52,067 nt of DNA from Actinomycetota bacterium (GCA_947489605.1 CANLEG010000002.1:1-52067); one strand, 5' to 3'. Shown: positions 16,653-25,892, counted from the stretch's first letter. Program-made: numbers and translations. The notes: generated by a model from the letters alone, not told the origin.

Positions 16653-19600
16653 GAATTCTTAATAAGTTCTAGCCAAAGTCCTAGTTCGTTTGCATCATCA
16701 GTTTTTCCAGATACATTCTCGAATTTTGTGGCAAGAGTTTCCTCGCCAATAATTTCAAGGTTCTTTGTGATTGCAGTTGTTACTTGTGGATTGGCACCCC
16801 ATCGCACAGATATCCGGTCGCTGATTTCAAAGCCAGATTGCTTTCGCTCTTCTTGAATAGCGCGTATAACTTCGCGAACCAATCCAGATTCGATCAACTC
16901 TGGAGTAAGCGTTAAATCAAGCGCCACACTTTCACCACTGTGACTAGATACCGACCAGCCAGCCTTAGGGGTTTCAGTTATAACTAAATCCTCAAGATCG
17001 ATTGTGGCTTTTGTTCCACCATCCAGCGCAATTTCAGCACTTCCAGAAGTTCTAATTGTTGCCACTAAAGCACTGTGATCACTGGCCGCAATTGCCTTTG
17101 CAATAGCTTGAACTTCGCCGCCAAATTTTGCACCGATGGTTCGGAAATTAGCCTTAACTGAGATGCTAACTAAATCGGCCCCTGCTGAAGCAATCTCATC
17201 GAGGCTTATTACGTTTAGTTCATCTGAAATATGAGAACGGATTTCATGGTCCATTGCATCCCAGCCGCTAGCTGCTACAAGTGCGCGTGCTAAAGGTTGG
17301 CGAATCTTTATCTTTGATTCGGCTCGAGCAGCACGTCCGAGTTCTACTAGTCTGCGAGATAAGCGAACAGATTTGGACAACTTTTCATCTATCGCGGATT
17401 TGTTACTAATTGGGAAATTAGCCAAGTGCACTGATTCGCTTTCGGTAGGTTCCAAATTACGAATCATCTCTTGCCATACGTGTTCAGTAATGAATGGAAC
17501 CATTGGAGCCATAACTTTAGTTAGCTCTTTCAAGCAGTGATAGAGCGTATTCAATACTACGCTATCGCCATCCCAGAATTTGCGGCGCGATCTGCGCACA
17601 TACCAATTGGATAGGTCGTCAATAAATTCGCCAATTAAACTTCCGGCAATTTGTGAGTCATAGTTTGCATATGCATCATCTACTTTTGCAATTAAGTCAT
17701 TCAACTCGGAGAGGATCCATCGATCCATTGTCGAAGTGTCTTTTGAAAGTCCGGTCAATTTAAAATCAGATGCTTTGGCATATAACGTGAAGAAAGAGAC
17801 GGTATTCCAGTAAGTTAACAGAGTTTTACGGACAACTTCAGTTATAGCGTCATGCCCAACTCGGCGGGCACTCCATGGCGATCCAGCAGCCAACATGTAC
17901 CATCGAACTGCATCTGCGCCATGTTGATCCATAAGCGACATAGGTTCTAATACATTTCCCAAGTGCTTACTCATCTTGCGACCATCTTTATCCAAGATAT
18001 GACCAAGGCATAAAACTGTCTCGTAAGAACTTTTATCGAATACCAATGTTCCGATAGTCATGAGGGTGTAAAACCAACCTCTAGTTTGGTCAATTGCTTC
18101 GGCGATGAAGTCGGCAGGATACGAGGCTTTAAATTTCTCAATAGAACCTTCTTTGTGCGGATAGCCCCATTGCGCAAAGGGCATTGCACCAGAATCAAAC
18201 CAACAGTCAATTACTTCAGGAGTGCGCGACATTGTCTCGCTGCATTGCTCACATTTAATTGTTATGTCATCGACGAAAGGTCGGTGTGGGTCTGTCTTTG
18301 AAAGATCTGTTCCAGAGAGCTGGCCTAATTCTGCGAGAGAACCTACGCAGATCTCATGCTTGTTTTCACAGCGCCAGATTGGAAGTGGCGTTCCCCAGTA
18401 TCGATTTCTTGAAATTGCCCAATCGATATTGTTATTTAACCAATCGCCATAGCGTCCAGTTTTAATTGTTTCTGGGTGCCAATCTGTGTTGGCATTCTCT
18501 CTAAGTAAGGCTTCTTTAATCTCAGTTGTTCGGATATACCAAGATGGTTGCGCGTAATACATAAGGGCGGTGTGACAGCGCCAGCAATGAGGATATGAAT
18601 GTTCATACTGTTGCTGCTTAAACAATAAACTTCGGGATTTGAGATCTTTGATTAGAGGTTTATCTGCATCTTTGAAAAATACCCCACCAATTAAATTAAG
18701 TTCAGGCAAAAAATGCCCATCAGGTGCAATTGGGTTCACAATAGGTAAGCCATATTTTCTACAAACTGCAAAGTCATCTGCGCCGAAGGCAGGGGATTGG
18801 TGAACCAGACCGGTTCCATCTTCGACTGTCACATAATCGGCTAGAACGATGTAGTGAGCATCTGGAATTTCTACCAAATCAAAAGGTGCGACATATTTTG
18901 TGTGTTCTAGTTCGGCACCAGTAAATGTGGCAAGTACTTTACGTTCTTCACCAAGTACGGCAGCAAGGTTTGTCGCAACTACTAATCTTTCAGTCTTTTC
19001 TTCGTGGGTGATTTCAATAACTTGATATTCAATCTTTGGATTTACTGCAACCGCGGTATTGGAAACTAAGGTCCATGGCGTAGTTGTCCAAACCAAAAGA
19101 CTCGCATTTAGCTCAGCTAGCTTGCCAGAGGTAGCTTGGAACTTTACGTAGACAGATTGATCCTTAATAGTTTCGTAGCCTTGCGAAAGTTCGTGGTCAG
19201 AGAGCCCAGTGCCACATCGCGGGCAGTATGGCGCAACTCGATAATCCTGAATCAATAACCCTTTCTTCCAAATTTGCTGCAGCGACCACCAAACACTTTC
19301 GACATATTCACTAGACATCGTCCAATACGCTTCATCGAAATCAACCCAGAAACCCATGCGACGAGTCATTGCAGTGAATTCGCCAACATGTTCCTGCACA
19401 GAATTTCGACACTGATCGTTAAATTTAGCGATCCCGTATTTTTCGATATCACCTTTGCCACTAAAACCAAGTTGTTTCTCGACTGCAATTTCAACTGGAA
19501 GTCCGTGACAATCCCATCCGGCTTTGCGGATTACTTGATTGCCCTTCATCGTTTGATAACGGGGAAACAAATCTTTAAATACGCGAGCCTCGATGTGATG

Positions 19601-19774
19601 AGTTCCTGGTTTTCCATTTGCAGTTGGTGGGCCTTCATAAAATGTCCAGTTTGGCTGGCCATCGCGCGCGCTAATGGTTTTCTTAAAAATTTCTTGAGTT
19701 TCCCAGAACGAGAGAATCTGATGTTCAACGGCAGGCAGATTAATCTGCGGTGCTAGTGATTTAATCGTTGACAT
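16649..19774 (-). CDS. ileS: Isoleucyl-tRNA synthetase (type 2)
   Basis: IleS charges tRNA-Ile. The 1041-residue protein has the class Ia signature GKPGTHHIEARV in the place of HIGH, near residue 55, and the KMSKS loop as DGRKMSKHLGNV; a CP1 editing insertion lies between. The THHIEAR form and length match the eukaryote-like type 2 enzymes common in actinobacteria, which are generally less sensitive to mupirocin. The ATG at 19774 is preceded by GAGAGG ten bases away. The 270-nt leader carries a T-box. The 3' end overlaps yggT by four bases. Confidence 0.97.
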   Translation of the reverse strand: MSTIKSLAPQINLPAVEHQILSFWETQEIFKKTISARDGQPNWTFYEGPPTANGKPGTHHIEARVFKDLFPRYQTMKGNQVIRKAGWDCHGLPVEIAVEKQLGFSGKGDIEKYGIAKFNDQCRNSVQEHVGEFTAMTRRMGFWVDFDEAYWTMSSEYVESVWWSLQQIWKKGLLIQDYRVAPYCPRCGTGLSDHELSQGYETIKDQSVYVKFQATSGKLAELNASLLVWTTTPWTLVSNTAVAVNPKIEYQVIEITHEEKTERLVVATNLAAVLGEERKVLATFTGAELEHTKYVAPFDLVEIPDAHYIVLADYVTVEDGTGLVHQSPAFGADDFAVCRKYGLPIVNPIAPDGHFLPELNLIGGVFFKDADKPLIKDLKSRSLLFKQQQYEHSYPHCWRCHTALMYYAQPSWYIRTTEIKEALLRENANTDWHPETIKTGRYGDWLNNNIDWAISRNRYWGTPLPIWRCENKHEICVGSLAELGQLSGTDLSKTDPHRPFVDDITIKCEQCSETMSRTPEVIDCWFDSGAMPFAQWGYPHKEGSIEKFKASYPADFIAEAIDQTRGWFYTLMTIGTLVFDKSSYETVLCLGHILDKDGRKMSKHLGNVLEPMSLMDQHGADAVRWYMLAAGSPWSARRVGHDAITEVVRKTLLTYWNTVSFFTLYAKASDFKLTGLSKDTSTMDRWILSELNDLIAKVDDAYANYDSQIAGSLIGEFIDDLSNWYVRRSRRKFWDGDSVVLNTLYHCLKELTKVMAPMVPFITEHVWQEMIRNLEPTESESVHLANFPISNKSAIDEKLSKSVRLSRRLVELGRAARAESKIKIRQPLARALVAASGWDAMDHEIRSHISDELNVISLDEIASAGADLVSISVKANFRTIGAKFGGEVQAIAKAIAASDHSALVATIRTSGSAEIALDGGTKATIDLEDLVITETPKAGWSVSSHSGESVALDLTLTPELIESGLVREVIRAIQEERKQSGFEISDRISVRWGANPQVTTAITKNLEIIGEETLATKFENVSGKTDDANELGLWLELIKNS

Positions 19775-19824
19775 TTAATTAACGCCTCTCAAATTAAGTC
19801 CAGAAAACTTCTGTTCTCTGAATA

Positions 19825-20020
19825 ATTTGGAGGGACGGTGAGAAATCCACCGCGGTACCACCCGCCTTGTGTGAAAATATTTCACACCACTTTTTGCTAA
19901 ACAACTCAGCGCTAGTTCTACCCCATCTGCTTAATATCCCTTGAAGTAAGCAGTTGGCTCTTCTGGCAGGCTCCGAGGTGATGGCCTCATCCGCGCCTTG
20001 TTCTGAGTCGAGGGAAATTC
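19825..20020 (-). ncRNA. T-box riboswitch of ileS, ultrashort Stem I type
   Basis: Read on the minus strand, GAGG-CCATCA-CCTC (19988 down to 19975) forms a tiny stem whose terminal loop holds the isoleucine codon AUC (19982-19980). About 110 bases later comes the T-box core GGGTGGTACCGCGG (around 19864-19851), which pairs with uncharged tRNA-Ile. No T-run terminator lies between this and the start codon, and the Shine-Dalgarno GAGAGG is 35 bases past the element. This layout matches actinobacterial ileS T-boxes that control translation rather than termination. Identification is strong; exact ends are approximate. Confidence 0.9.
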
Positions 20021-20053
20021 TAGCGCGGCGAAGTTGGTGTTTATGCACTTAAG

Positions 20054-20081
20054 GTTCTAATCTGTCCGCCTTGCGTGTCAA
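20054..20081 (-). promoter_or_regulatory. Candidate ileS promoter
   Basis: On the minus strand a perfect TTGACA (20081-20076) is followed after 16 bases by TAGAAC (20059-20054). Initiation near 20047 would give a leader that includes the whole T-box. The -35 shares base 20076 with the -35 of the divergent promoter. Confidence 0.5.
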
Positions 20082-20100
20082 AATCGCGCAAAACTATAGA
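20071..20100 (+). promoter_or_regulatory. Candidate promoter of the DksA-like gene
   Basis: TTGCGT (20071-20076), an 18-base spacer and TATAGA (20095-20100) would start transcription near 20107, downstream of the GTG at 20075 but upstream of the GTG at 20123. This supports the later start for the DksA-like protein. Confidence 0.45.
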
Positions 20101-20122
20101 TTTTCAACAGACTGGTGGATCC

Positions 20123-20914
20123 GTGGCAAAGAAAATTGCAGCCAAAAAGGTAACAAAGAAGGCAGCGAAGAAACCTGCAAAAAAAGTTGTCAAAAAAATC
20201 TCCAAAAAGGTTGCCAAGAAGGCGCCAGCCAAAAAAATAGCTAAAAAAGCCCCAGCCAAAAAAGCTGCTCCGGCTAAACGTTCACCAAATATTGTTAAAC
20301 CATCATTGGCTAAGAGTGCGAAAAAAGTAGTTGGCAAGCCGTTCCCTGCGAAGCTTCAAAGTACGACAAAGGGAGATTCAACAACTATCACCGTTACCCC
20401 TAATGAAGTTGCAGTGACTGAGGTATTGGTCGAAGAGCGCCGATTGACGATGCTTCCGCCACCGCGTCCGAACAAATCAATTAAAAAAGGAACCGGACTT
20501 AAGCCGATTAAAGGAGCGCCTGCTCCGCTAATTATTTCTGAGGGTGTCGAAAATTGGACTGCTACAGAGATGAAGGCGATGCGTGGGGAGCTTTCAAAAG
20601 ATTTAATTAGATTGCGTGCTGAACTTGCTGAAGTGGAAAGTGGCATGGAGGATCTAATTAATGCAGAAGGCATGGGCGCTGGCGATGATCAGGCGGATGC
20701 TGGAACTAAAACCTTCGAACGCGAACATGAAATGTCTCTTGTTTACAATGCTCGAGATATGGTTATTCAAACCGAAAGAGCTTTAGAGCGAATTGATAAT
20801 AAAAGTTATGGCCGCTGCGAAGAATGCGAAAATTCTATTGGCAAGGCGCGCCTTCAAGTATTTCCACGCGCAACACTCTGCATGTCATGTAAGCAAAAAG
20901 AGGAACGACGCTGA
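20123..20914 (+). CDS. DksA/TraR C4 zinc-finger protein with lysine-rich histone-H1-like N-terminus
   Basis: The 263-residue protein has two unlike parts. Residues 1 to about 80 are a lysine/alanine/proline tract (repeats such as KKAPAKK), like bacterial histone-H1-type tails that bind DNA. The C-terminal 110 residues form a coiled-coil and a CxxC-x17-CxxC zinc finger (CEEC...CMSC) of the DksA/TraR family, whose members bind RNA polymerase or DNA. Similar tailed proteins lie next to ileS and lspA in other actinobacteria. I chose GTG 20123 (MAKKIAAKK) over GTG 20075 because the predicted promoter overlaps the earlier start. Its exact role is unknown. Confidence 0.85.
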   Translation: MAKKIAAKKVTKKAAKKPAKKVVKKISKKVAKKAPAKKIAKKAPAKKAAPAKRSPNIVKPSLAKSAKKVVGKPFPAKLQSTTKGDSTTITVTPNEVAVTEVLVEERRLTMLPPPRPNKSIKKGTGLKPIKGAPAPLIISEGVENWTATEMKAMRGELSKDLIRLRAELAEVESGMEDLINAEGMGAGDDQADAGTKTFEREHEMSLVYNARDMVIQTERALERIDNKSYGRCEECENSIGKARLQVFPRATLCMSCKQKEERR

Positions 20915-20934
20915 ATGCAGTAGTCAGACGGAAG

Positions 20935-21390
20935 TTGGCAGTGACGGCTTTCCTGGTGTTTCTAGCAGATTACTCAACAAAGTATGCCGCAGTAAAATAC
21001 TTAATCGAAGAGCCATTTGAAATCTTTGGCAATTTATTTAAATTTCAATTAGTTTTTAATACTGGGGCGGCATTTAGTATTGCTACGAATGCAACTATTT
21101 TTCTGTCAGGATTTTCCATGGTGGTCGCTGCAGGAATTCTGTATTTTACCTCGCGAATAGATTCGATTAAATGGGCGCTTGGACTTGGCTTAGTTCTAGG
21201 TGGCATCTTTGGAAATTTGTCCGATCGTATATTTCGCGAACCGTATGGATTGCAAGGGGCGGTTGTTGACTGGATCTCAGTTTTATCATGGCCTACATTT
21301 AATATCGCTGACAGTGCTGTTGTAGTAGGGGTATTGCTGATTGTTAACTTAATTTGGAAAAAAGTGCCCCCAAGATTGGTTACAAAATGA
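20935..21390 (+). CDS. lspA: Lipoprotein signal peptidase (signal peptidase II)
   Basis: LspA is the membrane aspartyl protease that removes signal peptides from prolipoproteins after Lgt has modified them. Four hydrophobic segments are visible, with catalytic-aspartate motifs NLSDRIF and the C-terminal FNIADSAVVVG, plus FNTGAAFS. The start is uncertain: TTG 20935 or GTG 20941 give a very short N-terminus. A CTG at 20911, overlapping the previous stop (CTGA) and preceded by AGAGGA, would give a more typical basic N-terminus (NAVVRRK). The stop overlaps the next gene (ATGA). Confidence 0.9.
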   Translation: MAVTAFLVFLADYSTKYAAVKYLIEEPFEIFGNLFKFQLVFNTGAAFSIATNATIFLSGFSMVVAAGILYFTSRIDSIKWALGLGLVLGGIFGNLSDRIFREPYGLQGAVVDWISVLSWPTFNIADSAVVVGVLLIVNLIWKKVPPRLVTK

Positions 21391-22349
21391 GTCAAGATAA
21401 ACTGGAACGCGAAGTCAGGTTTGTTTCAATACCTGAGGGTCTACATCAAGAACGGGTAGATGCCGCGCTTTCCAGGTTGCTAGGACTATCACGATCAACC
21501 ATTGTGACTTTAATTGAGAATAATGAAGTTAGCCGTAAGGGTAAATCACTCACAAAATCAGATCGCGTTAACACTGATGACTACTTAGAAATAACGATGC
21601 CTGCAATTGCAGGTGAAGCAAAGTTGACCGCAACACCAATTGAGGATTTCAAAGTTGTTTATGATGACTCAGATGTAATTGTCATTGATAAGCCAGCTGG
21701 AGTGGCTGCGCACCCAAGCCCGGGATGGCGCGGACCGACGGTAATCGGTGGTGTTATTGCTGCTGGTTATCAAGTTTCAACGAGTGGCGCAGCTGAGCGT
21801 CAAGGCGTTGTGCATCGATTGGATGTTGGCACCACTGGATTAATGGTTATTGCGAAGAACGAGAATTCATACAGCAACTTGAAACAACAATTTCGTGATC
21901 GAACAGTTACTAAGGTGTATCACGCACTTGTTCAAGGACACATGGATCCAACTGAAGGAACAATTGATGCACCAATCGATCGACATCCGCGGGAAGATTA
22001 TCGTTTTGCAGTTGTCGCAGATGGAAAACCAAGCATCACGCACTACAAAGCACTCGAATTTTTTCCAGCTGTATCGCTATTAGAAATAGAATTGGAAACT
22101 GGACGCACTCACCAAATCCGTGTGCATTTTTCTGCGCTACGACATCCGCTTGTAGGGGATATGACATATGGTGCCGACCACACAATCGCTTCACGGTTGG
22201 AAATAACTCGCCCTTGGTTGCATGCTAGAGAATTAAAATTCATACACCCAGCATCAGGTTCGGAGATCGCTTTCTTCTCTGAGTATCCGCAAGACCTGAC
22301 ACGCTGCCTAGAAATCTTGGCCAAAGGCCAACTCCCAGAAGCTCAGTAG
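21387..22349 (+). CDS. RluA-family 23S rRNA pseudouridine synthase
   Basis: The 320-residue enzyme converts uridine to pseudouridine in RNA. An N-terminal S4 RNA-binding domain (ERVDAALSRLLGLSRSTI...) precedes the catalytic domain with the active-site aspartate in HRLDVGTTGLMVIAK and the ETGRTHQIRVHF motif. The position right after lspA is typical of RluD in many bacteria, but the exact uridines modified cannot be told from sequence. The ATG at 21387 overlaps the lspA stop; an in-frame upstream TTG at 21354 lies within lspA and is less likely. Confidence 0.92.
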   Translation: MSQDKLEREVRFVSIPEGLHQERVDAALSRLLGLSRSTIVTLIENNEVSRKGKSLTKSDRVNTDDYLEITMPAIAGEAKLTATPIEDFKVVYDDSDVIVIDKPAGVAAHPSPGWRGPTVIGGVIAAGYQVSTSGAAERQGVVHRLDVGTTGLMVIAKNENSYSNLKQQFRDRTVTKVYHALVQGHMDPTEGTIDAPIDRHPREDYRFAVVADGKPSITHYKALEFFPAVSLLEIELETGRTHQIRVHFSALRHPLVGDMTYGADHTIASRLEITRPWLHARELKFIHPASGSEIAFFSEYPQDLTRCLEILAKGQLPEAQ

Positions 22350-22355
22350 TAATCT
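22350..22355 (+). promoter_or_regulatory. Candidate -10 element for leaderless dnaE
   Basis: TAATCT at 22350-22355 sits 13 to 8 bases before the dnaE ATG (22363), immediately after the previous stop codon. The gap CACCTAA has no Shine-Dalgarno, so dnaE probably has its own leaderless transcript. Confidence 0.4.
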
Positions 22356-22362
22356 CACCTAA

Positions 22363-25300
22363 ATGTCCGCTGATTCCGGCTTCGTCCACTTACACGTTCA
22401 CACCGAGTATTCCATGCTCGATGGTGCGGCACGTGTTGATGAATTAGTTAAAGAAGTCGCTAATCAAGGAATGCCAGCAATTGCTATTACTGATCATGGC
22501 AATGTTTTTGGTGCGTACGAATTTAATAAGAAAGCGATAGCGGCCGGAGTTAAGCCAATCATCGGAATCGAAGCATATGTTGCACCAGAATCTAGATTTG
22601 ATAAGCGACGCGTTAAGTGGGCTGATGGTGGCGAAGATGATGTCTCTGGTGGTGGCGCTTATACGCATATGACGCTACTTGCAGAAAATAATGAAGGTCT
22701 TTCTAATCTATTTAAACTATCTTCTCTCGCATCACTTGAAGGCTATTACTACAAGCCTCGGATGGATCGAGATTTACTTTCTAAATATGGAAAAGGACTC
22801 ATTGCGACAACCGGTTGCCCAGGTGGAGAAATTCAAACTCGTCTGCGCATGGGTGCATACAAAGAAGCAAAACAGGCAGCGAGTGAACTTCGAGATATTT
22901 TTGGGGCCGAGAACTTCTATCTAGAAATCATGGATCATGGAATTGATATTGAGACAAGAGTCAAAGCAGATCTATTGAAGTTGGGCAAAGAACTTGGATT
23001 ACCCCTTTTGGCTACAAACGATCTGCACTACACGAATCACGAGGATGCTGCTTCCCACGAAGCGCTTCTCTGCGTTCAATCAGGTTCGACACTCGCCGAT
23101 CCGAAGAGATTTAAATTTGAGAATAATGAGTTTTATTTAAAGAGTGCGAAAGAGATGCGCAAATTATTCTCTGATATCCCGGAAGCCTGCGACAACACTC
23201 TTCTTATTGCAGAACGTTGCAATATAACAATGCGCGAGAACGAGAATTTATTACCGCAGTACTCAGTGCCAAAAGGCGAAACTGAAGATTCCTGGTTACG
23301 CAAGGAATCAAATATCGGGTTGTTGGAAAAGCTTGACGGCAAAGTAGAGCCCAAGTATCAAGAACGTCTGGATTATGAATTAGAAGTCATGATCAAAATG
23401 GGATTCCCCGGGTATTTTCTTGTTGTTTCTGACTTATGTTCGCATGCAAGAAGTGTTGGAATTCGCGTTGGCCCGGGCCGTGGTTCGGCAGCAGGTTCTT
23501 TGGTTTCATACGCACTTGGAATCACTGCACTTGATCCAATAAAACACGGCTTATTGTTTGAGCGTTTTTTAAACCCTGAACGTATTTCTATGCCAGATAT
23601 CGATCTAGATTTCGATGAACGTCGGCGCTCCGAAATGATTGCATATGCCACACACAAATATGGTGAAGATCGTGTCGCACAAATTATTACCTACGGCACA
23701 ATCAAATCTAAGCAGGCCCTTAAAGATTCAACTCGCGTTTTAGGTTATCCATATGCGATCGGTGACAAATTAACTAAAGCGCTGCCGCCTTCTGTAATGG
23801 GTAAAGATATTTCACTCGCTGGTGTCTTTGATTCAACTAATGAGCGTTATGGTGAAGCGGGCGAATTTAGATCTCTTTATGAATTAGATCCAGACTCAAA
23901 ACGAATAGTTGACACTGCTCGCGGACTAGAAGGTCTGAAGCGGCAATGGGGAGTCCACGCGGCAGGAGTAATCCTTAGTAAAGAACCACTCCTGGACATA
24001 ATTCCAATTCACCGTCGCGAAGCGGACGGCGCAATAATTACACAATTCGATATGGGTGCCTGCGAATCTATCGGATTACTAAAGATGGATTTTCTTGGTC
24101 TTCGGAATCTCTCGGTTTTAGATGATTGCTTATTAAATATTAAAGCGAATAAGGGGATTGATTTAGCGTTAGAAACCCTGACTCTCGATGATGTAAAGAC
24201 TTATCAATTGCTCGGTCGCGGTGAAACCCTTGGTGTGTTTCAACTAGACGGTGGACCAATGCGGGCTCTGCTTCGTCAAATGAATCCAGATTCCTTCGAA
24301 GATATCTCGGCTGTTATTGCACTCTATCGACCTGGCCCGATGGGCGTTAATGCACATAATGATTATGCCGATCGAAAAAATAAACGACAGGTAGTTGTTC
24401 CGATTCACCCAGAACTAACTGAGTCGCTCTCTGAAATATTAGGGGATACCTACGGGCTAATTGTCTACCAGGAACAAGTAATGGCTATCGCGCAGAAAGT
24501 TGCGGGCTTTAGTCTTGGTCGCGCCGATCTTTTGCGTAAGGCAATGGGAAAGAAGAATAAAGATATTCTGGATAAAGAATTTGTTAACTTCGAAAAGGGA
24601 ATGACCGATAACGGATTTTCGAAATCTGCTATCGATAAATTGTGGGAAACACTTATTCCCTTCTCGGACTACGCATTTAACCGAGCACATAGCGCTGGCT
24701 ACGGCATGGTTTCATATTGGACGGGCTATCTAAAAGCTAATTATCCGACTGAATATATGGCTGCGTTGTTAACAAGTGTTCGCGATGATAAAGATAAGAG
24801 TGCGCTCTATTTGAATGAATGTCGTCGTATGGGAATAAAGGTTTTACCGCCTGATGTAAACGAATCTCAATCAGATTACACACCACTTGGCAATGACATC
24901 CGATTTGGGCTAACAGCGATACGAAATGTTGGCGAGAACGTTGTTGCCTCCATTGTTGCCAATCGATTAGTTGCTGGACGTTACGAATCATTCGGAGATT
25001 TCTTGGCAAAAGTTGATGCGAACGTTTGCAACAAGAAAACGATTGAATCTTTAATCAAAGGTGGCGCTTTTGATTCACTCAACCATCCGCGCAAGGGTTT
25101 GACACTTATTTATCTAGAAGCAATCGACTCTGTTATGGAAGCTAAGCGCGCAGAATCAATCGGGCAATTCGATCTATTCGGAAGTGGTATGAGTTCCGGG
25201 GCCTCCACAATTACTAACGTCGAAATTGATATTCCAAATCAAGAATGGGAGAAGGCCCTTCTTCTGAGTTATGAACGAGAGATGCTCGGTTTATATGTAT

Positions 25301-25878
25301 CTGATCATCCACTCCTCGGCGTAGAGCATTTGCTTCGTTCCTCAACTGATATGCCAATTAGCCAAATTAGTGACGAATTAATTGGTCACGAACAAATAGT
25401 CACGATTGGTGGGTTAATTACTCAGATTCAACGCAAAGTTTCTAGACGCGGAGATTCATGGGCAATTGTTACGGTAGAAGATTTGGAAGGCGCCGTTGAT
25501 GTGATGTTCTTTGCAAATTCATACACTCAACACTCAATGAATTTGATGGAGGATCGCATCGTTGTGATTCGCGGTCGAGTAGATAAACGTGAAGAGCAAG
25601 TAAAAGTTATGGCACTAGATATGTCGTTGCCAGATATTTCACTCGCTCCTACCGGGCCATTGATTATTTCGATGGACACCGTGAGATGCACGCCACCAGT
25701 TGTCGATCGCATAAAGGAGATTCTTCGCTCACACCCCGGAAAGCGCGAAGTTCACTTGAAATTAGATGATGGTCGAAAGAGTCTGGTGATGAAAATCGGC
25801 GATGACTTACGCGTAACTGCATCACCAAGTTTGAGCGCTGACTTGAAAGCAATTCTCGGCCCCGACTGTCTGGTTTAG
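22363..25878 (+). CDS. dnaE: DNA polymerase III alpha subunit
   Basis: DnaE is the replicative polymerase. At 1171 residues it is of DnaE1 type. An N-terminal PHP domain starts with FVHLHVHTEYSMLDGA and retains metal-binding histidines; the polymerase active site is PDIDLDFDERRR at about residues 411-422. YRPGPMGVN, the KKNK fingers and a C-terminal OB domain (VTIGGLITQIQRKVSRRG...) follow. It lacks the intein that some actinobacterial relatives carry. There is no Shine-Dalgarno; a TANNNT box is 13 bases upstream. Confidence 0.97.
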   Translation: MSADSGFVHLHVHTEYSMLDGAARVDELVKEVANQGMPAIAITDHGNVFGAYEFNKKAIAAGVKPIIGIEAYVAPESRFDKRRVKWADGGEDDVSGGGAYTHMTLLAENNEGLSNLFKLSSLASLEGYYYKPRMDRDLLSKYGKGLIATTGCPGGEIQTRLRMGAYKEAKQAASELRDIFGAENFYLEIMDHGIDIETRVKADLLKLGKELGLPLLATNDLHYTNHEDAASHEALLCVQSGSTLADPKRFKFENNEFYLKSAKEMRKLFSDIPEACDNTLLIAERCNITMRENENLLPQYSVPKGETEDSWLRKESNIGLLEKLDGKVEPKYQERLDYELEVMIKMGFPGYFLVVSDLCSHARSVGIRVGPGRGSAAGSLVSYALGITALDPIKHGLLFERFLNPERISMPDIDLDFDERRRSEMIAYATHKYGEDRVAQIITYGTIKSKQALKDSTRVLGYPYAIGDKLTKALPPSVMGKDISLAGVFDSTNERYGEAGEFRSLYELDPDSKRIVDTARGLEGLKRQWGVHAAGVILSKEPLLDIIPIHRREADGAIITQFDMGACESIGLLKMDFLGLRNLSVLDDCLLNIKANKGIDLALETLTLDDVKTYQLLGRGETLGVFQLDGGPMRALLRQMNPDSFEDISAVIALYRPGPMGVNAHNDYADRKNKRQVVVPIHPELTESLSEILGDTYGLIVYQEQVMAIAQKVAGFSLGRADLLRKAMGKKNKDILDKEFVNFEKGMTDNGFSKSAIDKLWETLIPFSDYAFNRAHSAGYGMVSYWTGYLKANYPTEYMAALLTSVRDDKDKSALYLNECRRMGIKVLPPDVNESQSDYTPLGNDIRFGLTAIRNVGENVVASIVANRLVAGRYESFGDFLAKVDANVCNKKTIESLIKGGAFDSLNHPRKGLTLIYLEAIDSVMEAKRAESIGQFDLFGSGMSSGASTITNVEIDIPNQEWEKALLLSYEREMLGLYVSDHPLLGVEHLLRSSTDMPISQISDELIGHEQIVTIGGLITQIQRKVSRRGDSWAIVTVEDLEGAVDVMFFANSYTQHSMNLMEDRIVVIRGRVDKREEQVKVMALDMSLPDISLAPTGPLIISMDTVRCTPPVVDRIKEILRSHPGKREVHLKLDDGRKSLVMKIGDDLRVTASPSLSADLKAILGPDCLV

Positions 25879-25880
25879 AT

Positions 25881-25886
25881 TAGAAT
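25881..25886 (+). promoter_or_regulatory. Candidate -10 element for leaderless his operon
   Basis: TAGAAT at 25881-25886 is 12 to 7 bases before the hisD GTG (25893), with TAGCGG between them and no clear Shine-Dalgarno. A leaderless his mRNA is predicted, which also leaves no room for a leader-peptide attenuator or T-box. Confidence 0.45.
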
Positions 25887-25892
25887 TAGCGG

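Noticed and set aside
19274-19756. 160-codon ORF opposite ileS
   Set aside because: Antisense shadow of well-conserved IleS sequence.
20075-20122. GTG 20075 as the start of the DksA-like protein
   Set aside because: It overlaps the predicted promoter of the gene and adds sequence unlike the family.
20150-20260. Programmed frameshift at A-runs in the DksA-like gene
   Set aside because: The zero frame continues intact and no useful alternate frame or stimulatory structure was seen.
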